From a virus, in IMG/VR virus record IMGVR_UViG_3300047481_000645, positions 1 through 33,962 of that record: a stretch of 33,962 nt of DNA. One strand, written 5' to 3'. A program made the position numbers and the translations under genes. The notes beneath the pieces are model-generated. The model worked only from the letters and a program-made list of their open reading frames with translations, was not told the DNA's origin and did no database searches. Within the stretch, counting starts at the first letter, position 1; every line of letters begins with the position of its first letter. Shown one piece after another: positions 25,352 to 31,828 of this stretch.

Positions 25352-27047
25352 AAATTTCTGCTGCAGGTGCTGCTGGTTCTTCAGCCGGAGCTTCTGCTGC
25401 TGCGGCCATGTCCGGAGATGCTTCTGCTGTTTGTCCTTCGGCAGCTGATTGTAGGCCGCCGCCTGAAATTCCTATAGATCTCATTTCACCTGCGGCATCT
25501 AATGCTGGTTTTAATTTACCACTGTTTTCTTCTTTCCATAGTATTTCGTTTTCAACGATTTCTTCTTGTGTTAAACCTAGGAAACGTTTTAATCCAAAAC
25601 GTTTACTGATATAAGGAATCTGTGTTAACTGTGCATAGGTCGCTACTCTAGCTGTATCCAATTCTGATTGTCTGTAGGCTGCGAAGTTCTGTGGGGTATT
25701 AAATTTTAATTCAAATAATCCTGGATCAATATTAATACCGCTGTCATTTAACCAAGTTTTAAATTCTTGATCAAAAGTTTCTCCAATCATAGATTGCAGG
25801 CGTTTGCAATATTCATTAAATCTCAATTCTTGAATATACGCTGTACCAACTTTACCGTCCGCTACATTATTTGGTTGCTCATCAATAGCTGTAGGTAGAT
25901 AAGAACTCGGAATTCTTAAAGCGCGGAATAGTTTATTAGTAAAATAACGTAAATCTGTGATCTCACCAAGATTAGTTCCGCCCGGCAAGGTTTCAACTTT
26001 TGAACCCCGACCTTCTGCTGTTTGTGGGAAAAAATAATCTTCAGATACAGATAATGGATTATAACTGGCATCCATAACATTCGCGCCACCACCTGTGGCA
26101 CTCGGGATGCGACGTTGTTGAATTTCATTTTTAACACGCTCAACAAAACTCATAGCCATGTGAGCTGGCATATTACCTACGTCGACATAAAAAATTCTAC
26201 GTTCTGGAGCACGTTGGATACGATAGATAATGATCGCATCTTCCAACAATTCTTTTTGTTTATAAACTTTGAATACCGATTCTAACAACGAATTACCAAA
26301 AGGATAGTTATTATCCAATCCTTCACTTAGGCTAATGTGTACAACATTTTTAGCATCGATAGTTACTTCGTTAGCTTGATTGTTAAATCTTGTACCTGGA
26401 GGTTGTGCTGCTGAGCCAACCATTCCACGACCAAATCCTCCACCGCTAGTATAGCTGCTGGTGCCACTAGGTGCTGTGTTTGTAGTACCGTGGGGAGTTA
26501 CTGCGATTAACTCTTTGAAATTAAAATTAATATCTCGAACAACATATTGTTCAGGAATCTTACCTTCTGATTCGTTTACGATAATCTTAGAAACTTTAGC
26601 AGCATCTACAAATAACCATTTTTTGGTTTCAGGATCTCTTACAAAAAAACAGTCTCCGTATTTGAAAGCATTTCTAACTATACGGAAAATTCTAGTTTCA
26701 AATTGCTGTAACTTGCTCCATTTTTGTAAACTTTCTTTTAATAGTTTTGTTTCAGTGGTTGTTGCTCTACCTCTGAAAAAGCAATGAAACGGGGTAGCAT
26801 TTTCTTTATCTTTCTGTGTGCAGAATTCTGCTAGAATATCTAGGGCCGCATTAACTTCCGAATCCATATCCATGGTATCGTATTGCATATAGCGTTCAAC
26901 ACGATTAGGAGCTCCAGCATATACATCTGGTAAAAATGAACTATAGTTTGCTCGAGCCGGACCCGGACGACCTTTGCCCCCCAAAGGACTCATTGATCTA
27001 GATTCGTTATCGATCGTTACCGGTGTAAAATATTTTTTCCAACTCAT
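25350..27047 (-). CDS. 20: Portal vertex protein gp20
   Basis: Recognised from T4 gp20-type blocks: VERYMQYDTMDMDSEVNAAL with DILAEFCTQKD, RIFRIVRNAFKYGDCFFVRD, EDAIIIYRIQRAPERRIFYV with DVGNMP, MDASYNPLSVSEDYFFPQ, and RFNEYCKRLQSMIGETFDQE. The length of 565 is close to T4 (524), with a low-complexity Ala/Pro/Glu-rich tail (AAAAEAPAEEPAAPAAEI) and a Gly/Ser-rich insertion near residues 185-220 (GTSSYTSGGGFGRGMVG). The portal forms the dodecameric ring through which DNA enters and to which the neck attaches. It begins 12 nt after the tape-measure stop and is probably co-transcribed with it. gp20 is widely used as a marker for T4-like phages in water samples. Confidence 0.95.
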   Translation of the reverse strand: MSWKKYFTPVTIDNESRSMSPLGGKGRPGPARANYSSFLPDVYAGAPNRVERYMQYDTMDMDSEVNAALDILAEFCTQKDKENATPFHCFFRGRATTTETKLLKESLQKWSKLQQFETRIFRIVRNAFKYGDCFFVRDPETKKWLFVDAAKVSKIIVNESEGKIPEQYVVRDINFNFKELIAVTPHGTTNTAPSGTSSYTSGGGFGRGMVGSAAQPPGTRFNNQANEVTIDAKNVVHISLSEGLDNNYPFGNSLLESVFKVYKQKELLEDAIIIYRIQRAPERRIFYVDVGNMPAHMAMSFVERVKNEIQQRRIPSATGGGANVMDASYNPLSVSEDYFFPQTAEGRGSKVETLPGGTNLGEITDLRYFTNKLFRALRIPSSYLPTAIDEQPNNVADGKVGTAYIQELRFNEYCKRLQSMIGETFDQEFKTWLNDSGINIDPGLFELKFNTPQNFAAYRQSELDTARVATYAQLTQIPYISKRFGLKRFLGLTQEEIVENEILWKEENSGKLKPALDAAGEMRSIGISGGGLQSAAEGQTAEASPDMAAAAEAPAEEPAAPAAEI

Positions 27048-27059
27048 TTTATTTTTCCA

Positions 27060-30000
27060 TTATATAGTGAAAACATCACCTGACAGATTGGATTGCACTG
27101 AAAGTTGTCTTTCTCCTACATCAATTTGTTGTCGATTTATTCCTATGAGAACATCCATCTTAGTATTTAAGCTGGCTAACAACGATTCAGCCGATTCTTG
27201 ATTACGTCCTGGTACAGTTTTTTGTCCAGGTGTGCTAGGTTGAACTTCTGCTTCCTTTCTAGCTTTTTCTTCTGCTGCTTTTCTTGCAGCCTGGGCTTCT
27301 AATTCAGTTTTAGGAGTTTCAGCTGCGCCTACCTTGCTAGTAGCCGGAGTGCTAGGAGACATTCCTGGAGATGCTGCTTTGGCTGTAGGTTTTTCTGTTG
27401 ACTCTTTCTGAAAATCGGCTAATTTCTTCTCTGCTGCCGCCAATGTCTGTGCTGCAACTTTTTTCTCTGCATCTGTTTTTGCGTAACTCAGTTCGTCTCT
27501 AGCGGAATCAACCGCTGCTTGTTTATCAAATGCTTCCAGTTTCTTTTGAGATTCTACAGCACGTTTAACAGCTTCCGCTTTTTCTTTGTCTGTACCAGTA
27601 AAGGCTGCTGCTTTATCTTTTTCAAACTCTTTGACTATTTCGGCTCTTTGTTCTGTTCTTGCTTTTTGTTTTTTCTCTCTATCGCCTTCTACAAACATTG
27701 ATGATTTCTGTTGTTCTGCAAAAGTCATTAATGAATTTATAGGACTACTTAGATCAACTTCTTTGGTTGTTGATGCTGCATCTTTAGCTGCATCAGCAGT
27801 TTCTTTTGCAGATGCTGCTCCTTGGCCTAATGAACCGCTTGCAGATTTGATATGTTTAGCTCCGGTTTCTTTATATCCTGTAACTTTTTTATCAATATCT
27901 AATTTTAGTTCTTCACGCTTCTCCTGATTTTTAATAGCCTTGAGTCGTTTTCCTTCTTCAGTGGCTTCAATAGCATTTTGTTTTCTTCGGTCTTCTAATC
28001 GTTGTTGTATTTCTTTTTTCTCTTCTTCTAAGGCTTTTTTCTCTTCTTCTCTGGCTTTTTCTTCTTCGTCAGATCTACCCATACCTGGAATCTTAGCAAT
28101 GATATCGCCAATAGCGCCGGTAAATTCTTTGAACTTAACTTTAATTAAACGAAGTCCATCTCCTAACATATTAAATCCAAATCCCGCCTCTTCTAATTTC
28201 TTATATAAGAAAAAGAATCCAGCAGCTATGGCACCTACTGCGGCTATTAACGGTAGGAATGGAATTGTCGCGGCTATCAAAGCTGTGCCAAAACTAATCA
28301 GTGCACCTATACCTGTAACTAATTGATAGGTAGCATAGGCAGTTAATGCTGTTAATAAAGTAGCAAATATTGGAGTAAGATTATCTGCGATGAATGATCC
28401 TATCGCTTGAAAAGCTGGCCATACATAGTCTTTGATTATTCCACCAAGTGCTTTGAATACCGGGGTGACTATTTCTCCTATGGCTGATGCTATGTCCATA
28501 AATGTAGGCAAGAACGAATCTCGAACAAATACAACAACATCTAGAAACGCTGGGTATAATGTATCTCTAAAGAATGCACCAATTTCTTCAAATATAGGTT
28601 TGAAAAAGTCTTTTAAGGTAGTGGCAACATCTTGGATGACCGGTATTAAAGTATCAACGAAAAATCCTACCAATACCTGCATAGCAGGAATCACGTAGGT
28701 GTTTATTATTTCTCCTAAGAACTTTAGTGCTGGTTCTAGCACTGCTGTTAAAATACCTGCCACTACATTAAAAGCAGGAACCACAAATGTTTGAACAAGG
28801 CCAGCTAACAGAGTAAATGCCTTTAACATTAGATCAAGTATACCACTGTTGGCCAATGCCATCTGAAAACCGTTACTAAACGCTGCTAGAGTTTGTTTGG
28901 TCTTTTCCATCTGTGCAGCCATACCGTCAGTTTTATTAATAGCGTTTTCCTGTTCAGCAGTTGCCTGTATCAGACCATCTTTGGTAATATTAGCAGAATC
29001 ATTCATCATCATGAATGTCTTAGCTATGTCTTTGTTATACCTAGCATTGTCTCCGTATTGTTTCTTGGCCGCTGCACCTTCCATCTTTAAAAGATTTTGA
29101 AGTTCTTGTTGTTGAGCAACTGTTGGGGCGATACCTCGTTTACTCATTTCAGCAAACTCTGCCATTTTCGCTGCAGACTTAGGCATCAATGCCATAAACT
29201 GTTGACTTTCCTCAGTGGTAGCTGTACCTGTGGCCATGATGTCTTCAGCTACGCTTCTTAGTCCTGGAGGCAATCCCGTTATAGTGTTCATCATTTTCTT
29301 AGCTTCGGTAGCGTTCATATTACCTACCATCGCTTGGAATTGTGCCGACGCTGCTAATTTTGCCTGAGCATCTTCTTGTTGTTTTCTTGTTTCGCCTGTG
29401 ATTTTTGCCAATGCATCAATTTCTTTGAGATATGATCTGCTGCCTTTGGCTAGATCTGCATTGCTCATTCCCTGAAGCTTGCCTAAACTGCCCATTAACT
29501 TACTGTATGAAGCGATACCTTGATTAACATCAGCTGTGCTAAAACCCAATGCATATAAATCGTTGCTGGTTTTTCGTACGGCATTTGAAATTTGACTGAA
29601 TCTATTTGCACCAGCTTCAGTAGTACCACCTAACAGTCTTAGACCTTCTCCGTTCTGTGCTATCATCTGACCAAATTTTTCCATGGTCATTCCTGCGCCG
29701 CTGGCTGCTCTAGAGAAATTAGTTATACTTCCGCCAAATGTAGCACCAGCGGCTGTAGCACTTTGAAACGAATCTGTTACTTTAGTTGCTGCCGAAGCCA
29801 CTGCTGCGAAGATGGTACCTACTACTGGAATACCAGAAAATACTCCGGCAGCGTTTTCTACACTGTCTCCTACATTGGCAAATGTCTGAACGATTTGTGC
29901 TGCTCGTTCACCGAGGCCTAATACACCTCTTCCAGCAGTCTCTACGATTTTTGTAAGTCTGCCCATCCCAAAGCTAACCAACCCAACTGCTCTTCCAACT

Positions 30001-30257
30001 CTACCAAAAGCATCACCGCTTTCTTTAACTTCTTTAGTAGTTTGTTGTGTAGTTTTGGTGCTTTCTTTGACTGCTTTGGTCTGCTGATTTAATGCTGCAC
30101 CTCCAGCTCCGCCGCCTGTACCGCCACCTGCGCCTCCAGCTCCACCTTTGCCTGCACCTTGCATAGCTTTGAGAATTTCTTTCAAGGTGGCTTCAGAGGC
30201 AGCATTCTTAGCTACTACATTACCAATTCCAGGAATATCGATTGTGACTTGAGCCAT
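27060..30257 (-). CDS. Tail tape measure protein, 1065 aa
   Basis: A long helical protein with classic tape-measure features. The N-terminal TIDIPGIGNVVAKNAASEAT is followed by a Gly-rich linker (33-53). Residues about 85-480 are helical (RFSQISNAVRKTSNDLYALG). Residues 490-634 contain ten 15-residue repeats each with a Pro in register. Hydrophobic stretches follow at about 634-686, compatible with a membrane-active segment. A highly charged coiled coil starts at about 728, then a disordered Pro/Thr/Lys tail and C-terminal SLLASLNTKMDVLIGINRQQ. Using the rule of about 0.15 nm per residue, it could set a tail up to about 160 nm. The probable chaperone pair gp26/gp51 is divergent and adjacent. 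It is functionally equivalent to T4 gp29, though much longer. Confidence 0.8.
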   Translation of the reverse strand: MAQVTIDIPGIGNVVAKNAASEATLKEILKAMQGAGKGGAGGAGGGTGGGAGGAALNQQTKAVKESTKTTQQTTKEVKESGDAFGRVGRAVGLVSFGMGRLTKIVETAGRGVLGLGERAAQIVQTFANVGDSVENAAGVFSGIPVVGTIFAAVASAATKVTDSFQSATAAGATFGGSITNFSRAASGAGMTMEKFGQMIAQNGEGLRLLGGTTEAGANRFSQISNAVRKTSNDLYALGFSTADVNQGIASYSKLMGSLGKLQGMSNADLAKGSRSYLKEIDALAKITGETRKQQEDAQAKLAASAQFQAMVGNMNATEAKKMMNTITGLPPGLRSVAEDIMATGTATTEESQQFMALMPKSAAKMAEFAEMSKRGIAPTVAQQQELQNLLKMEGAAAKKQYGDNARYNKDIAKTFMMMNDSANITKDGLIQATAEQENAINKTDGMAAQMEKTKQTLAAFSNGFQMALANSGILDLMLKAFTLLAGLVQTFVVPAFNVVAGILTAVLEPALKFLGEIINTYVIPAMQVLVGFFVDTLIPVIQDVATTLKDFFKPIFEEIGAFFRDTLYPAFLDVVVFVRDSFLPTFMDIASAIGEIVTPVFKALGGIIKDYVWPAFQAIGSFIADNLTPIFATLLTALTAYATYQLVTGIGALISFGTALIAATIPFLPLIAAVGAIAAGFFFLYKKLEEAGFGFNMLGDGLRLIKVKFKEFTGAIGDIIAKIPGMGRSDEEEKAREEEKKALEEEKKEIQQRLEDRRKQNAIEATEEGKRLKAIKNQEKREELKLDIDKKVTGYKETGAKHIKSASGSLGQGAASAKETADAAKDAASTTKEVDLSSPINSLMTFAEQQKSSMFVEGDREKKQKARTEQRAEIVKEFEKDKAAAFTGTDKEKAEAVKRAVESQKKLEAFDKQAAVDSARDELSYAKTDAEKKVAAQTLAAAEKKLADFQKESTEKPTAKAASPGMSPSTPATSKVGAAETPKTELEAQAARKAAEEKARKEAEVQPSTPGQKTVPGRNQESAESLLASLNTKMDVLIGINRQQIDVGERQLSVQSNLSGDVFTI
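28356..28790 (-). repeat. Ten 15-residue Pro-register repeats in the tape measure
   Basis: Prolines at residues 494, 509, 524, 539, 554, 569, 584, 599, 614 and 629 are exactly 15 apart. Each sits in a hydrophobic-x-P-(A/I/V/T)-(F/M/L) context (VVPAF, LEPAL, VIPAM, LIPVI, FKPIF, LYPAF, FLPTF, VTPVF, VWPAF, LTPIF). Confidence 0.9.
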
Positions 30258-30283
30258 TATTTAAAAATCCAGAAAAATGCGCA

Positions 30284-30291
30284 TATAAATA
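30284..30291 (+). promoter_or_regulatory. T4-type late promoter for gp26 (TATAAATACTA)
   Basis: This is an exact match to the T4 late-promoter octamer TATAAATA and extends to TATAAATACTA of the longer consensus TATAAATACTATT. Initiation near 30298 would leave a leader of about 27 nt with GGAG before the gp26 ATG. In T4, gp55 recognises this element, with gp33 and the gp45 clamp as co-activators. Confidence 0.85.
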
Positions 30292-30313
30292 CTAATACGG
30301 CAATAGTATTTAT
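30285..30313. repeat. Perfect 10-bp inverted repeat formed by facing late promoters
   Basis: ATAAATACTA (30285-30294) is the exact reverse complement of TAGTATTTAT (30304-30313), with a 9-nt spacer. The arms are the -10 elements and initial regions of the two facing late promoters, so the initiation sites nearly coincide. Confidence 0.85.
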
Positions 30314-30314
30314 T
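30307..30314 (-). promoter_or_regulatory. T4-type late promoter for the tape measure (AATAAATACTATT)
   Basis: On the minus strand AATAAATACTATT matches the extended T4 late consensus at all but the first base. Initiation near 30300 would give the tape-measure gene a leader of about 43 nt. Confidence 0.75.
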
Positions 30315-30324
30315 GGAGATCAAA

Positions 30325-31185
30325 ATGTCAGAAAATCAAAGAACGATAGTGAGCGGTAATCCTTTAGCAAATTATTTTAGACAACCTAAAATATGGCTGA
30401 AGCTACCTTCGGAAGGAAAATTCTATCCTAAAAATGCCATCGATATTTCTGCCAATGGCACATATCCAGTATATGCGATGACTGCCAAAGATGAATTGAT
30501 GTTCAAAACTCCGGACGCATTGTTATCCGGAGAAAGCACTGTACAGGTTATCAAAAGCTGTATTCCTGCGATTATGGATCCTTGGAAGATGCCTAGTATC
30601 GATCTTGATGTTTGTTTAATTGCTATTAGAATCGCTACCTATGGTGAAACCATGGAGTTAAACAGTACTTGCCCTCATTGCAAAGCAGAAAATGAATTTG
30701 AAATGAATTTAACTGCTTGGTTAGAAAAATTTGGTACATTTGTCTATGAAGAAACTGTAACTATCGATCCGTTGACTTTTTATCTAAGACCCTATACCTA
30801 TCAAGAAGTCACTAAGAATACTATCAAAACTTTTGAACAACAGAGAATTTTTTCAATTGTCAATGACGAAAACATCAGTGACGAAGAAAAAGTAGAACGT
30901 TTTGGTAAAAGTTTTGTTAAACTCACTGAATTAACTGTAGATATTGTAGCCGGTTGTATTGCAAAAATACAAACACCAGAGGGCGAAACCAGCGATCCTA
31001 ATCAGATTAAAGAATTTATCTACAACTGTTCTAAAGATGTGTTTGAACGTATCTCTGAACATATGACCAAACTCAAAGAAAATGTCGAACTTAAACCTCA
31101 AGATGTTGTCTGTAAAGAATGTGAAACACCTTATATTCTACCTGTAACCATGGATCAGTCAAATTTTTTCGCAGTAAGATCTTAA
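30325..31185 (+). CDS. 26: gp26-like baseplate hub/tail assembly protein
   Basis: Start chosen at the ATG at 30325 (MSENQRTIVSGNPLANYFRQ), because GGAG at 30315-30318 is its ribosome binding site; a TTG at 30313 would overlap that site. The 286-aa protein matches the T4 base-plate gp26 family as found in aquatic phages: PKIWLKLPSEGKFYPKNAI, ELMFKTPDALLSGES, CIPAIMDPW. Two CxxC pairs, C116PHC119 and C263KEC266, look like a zinc ribbon. Only this gene and the following -1 frame read on the plus strand, from an exact late promoter. The last codons contain a slippery run, and a gp51-like frame follows, so it probably also exists as a 357-aa frameshift fusion, recalling the tail-assembly chaperone pair of lambda-like phages. 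Confidence 0.8.
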   Translation: MSENQRTIVSGNPLANYFRQPKIWLKLPSEGKFYPKNAIDISANGTYPVYAMTAKDELMFKTPDALLSGESTVQVIKSCIPAIMDPWKMPSIDLDVCLIAIRIATYGETMELNSTCPHCKAENEFEMNLTAWLEKFGTFVYEETVTIDPLTFYLRPYTYQEVTKNTIKTFEQQRIFSIVNDENISDEEKVERFGKSFVKLTELTVDIVAGCIAKIQTPEGETSDPNQIKEFIYNCSKDVFERISEHMTKLKENVELKPQDVVCKECETPYILPVTMDQSNFFAVRS

Positions 31186-31209
31186 CATTATCCCTGCCGG
31201 AGATCTTAC
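31161..31209 (+). promoter_or_regulatory. Probable -1 programmed ribosomal frameshift signal
   Basis: In the gp26 frame the heptamer reads A-AAT-TTT (31161-31167), a canonical X-XXY-YYZ site, overlapped by T-TTT-TTC (31164-31170). Six nt later, GTAAGATCT (31174-31182) pairs perfectly with AGATCTTAC (31201-31209) around an 18-nt loop; the gp26 stop at 31183-31185 begins that loop. A -1 slip enters an open frame of 76 codons that lacks its own start. The stem is only one-third GC, so its strength is modest. Confidence 0.75.
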
Positions 31210-31397
31210 AGGAAGCTGAACAATTAGACAAAGAGGCACGGATAATAAAGAAAGATGTTCTCAAACTGTGTTGGTATATGAGAGGTCTTTCTTACAGTGA
31301 AGGTATGAATATGAGTTACGATGAAAGAGAAATCGTAGCAGAGATTATCAAAGAAAATCTAGAAACTACCAAGAAAACAGGTTTAAATTTCTTTTAA
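31167..31397 (+). CDS. 51: gp51-like hub assembly protein, expressed by -1 frameshift
   Basis: The frame is open from 31125 to the TAA at 31395-31397, but its first ATG (31278) lies halfway through and has no ribosome binding site; there is no GTG or TTG earlier. The encoded residues after the slip (RSKILTLSLPEILQEAEQLD, KLCWYMRGLSYSEGMNMSYD, IIKENLETTKKTGLNFF) match what I remember of cyanophage gp51-like hub assembly proteins, which share a WYMRG core and a NLETTKKSG.PFF end. Expression as a gp26-gp51 fusion of 357 residues is therefore inferred; coordinates are given from the slip site. The last 4 nt overlap the stop of the convergent gene at 31394. T4 gp51 is a larger, separate catalyst of hub assembly. 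Confidence 0.7.
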   Translation, partial: FRSKILTLSLPEILQEAEQLDKEARIIKKDVLKLCWYMRGLSYSEGMNMSYDEREIVAEIIKENLETTKKTGLNFF

Positions 31398-31828
31398 AGA
31401 TTGTTTTTATAATTTACAAGAATCTGTTTTTGTTCGTCCGAAAGACTCTTACCTTGTTGAGCATCTTTCAGTGTACGCATTAAAGAATCAGTGTCAACAG
31501 ATGTTCTAACTGTGCCTTTTCTTAGACCATTGATCAGTCTATTCAATCTATCCTGATCATCTGCATACATAGGCTGTCCATTGTGCAGCCTAGACACTGT
31601 GTCTTTGATTTCAAAATCTTTTATGCCTTGCACGGTTGGCTGAGATCTTGTCACAGTTTTTTTCACAGACTTGTTTACTGTTGGTTGCTTGGCTCCCTTA
31701 GATCTAAAGGGATTCCATTCATCGTCTGCAGTCGGAGCATCGGTATTTTGATATTTTGACCAACCGGTAAAATCTTTGACCTTACTCCATAGAGAGTCTC
31801 GTTCAAAGATAAATTCTTTGGCTTTCAT
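31394..31828 (-). CDS. Putative internal head protein with capsid-targeting N-terminus, 144 aa
   Basis: The N-terminus MKAKEFIFE-R closely resembles the T4 capsid-targeting peptide of internal proteins (MKTYQEFIAE-A), sharing EFI-x-E at the expected gp21 cleavage point; cleavage would fall after residue 9. The remainder is basic and polar (KSVKKTVTRSQPTVQG), with a helical C-terminal part (DRLNRLINGLRKGTVRTSVD), suitable for packing with DNA. The start overlaps the preceding gene's stop by 4 nt (ATGA), implying translational coupling. A structural or cargo role in the head is inferred; no enzymatic motif is visible. Confidence 0.55.
   Translation of the reverse strand: MKAKEFIFERDSLWSKVKDFTGWSKYQNTDAPTADDEWNPFRSKGAKQPTVNKSVKKTVTRSQPTVQGIKDFEIKDTVSRLHNGQPMYADDQDRLNRLINGLRKGTVRTSVDTDSLMRTLKDAQQGKSLSDEQKQILVNYKNNL

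Noticed and set aside
27940-28326. Plus-strand frames antisense to the tape measure
   Set aside because: Ser/Phe-rich shadows of Glu/Lys-rich coiled-coil coding; no independent signals.
30258-30265. TTTAAATA immediately before the tape-measure ATG as its promoter
   Set aside because: It abuts the ATG, leaving no leader or ribosome binding site; the octamer at 30307 is better placed.
30313-30324. TTG at 30313 as the gp26 start
   Set aside because: The GGAG at 30315-30318 is ideally placed as ribosome binding site for the ATG at 30325 and would be inside the coding region.
31174-31209. The 9-bp inverted repeat after gp26 as an intrinsic terminator
   Set aside because: The stem is AT-rich with an 18-nt loop, and no T-run follows; the next bases are AGGAAGC. 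Its spacing from the slippery run fits a frameshift stimulator better.
31278-31397. gp51-like protein starting at the ATG at 31278
   Set aside because: No ribosome binding site precedes it, and the start would discard the LSLPEILQEAEQLD half that belongs to the same gp51-like pattern.
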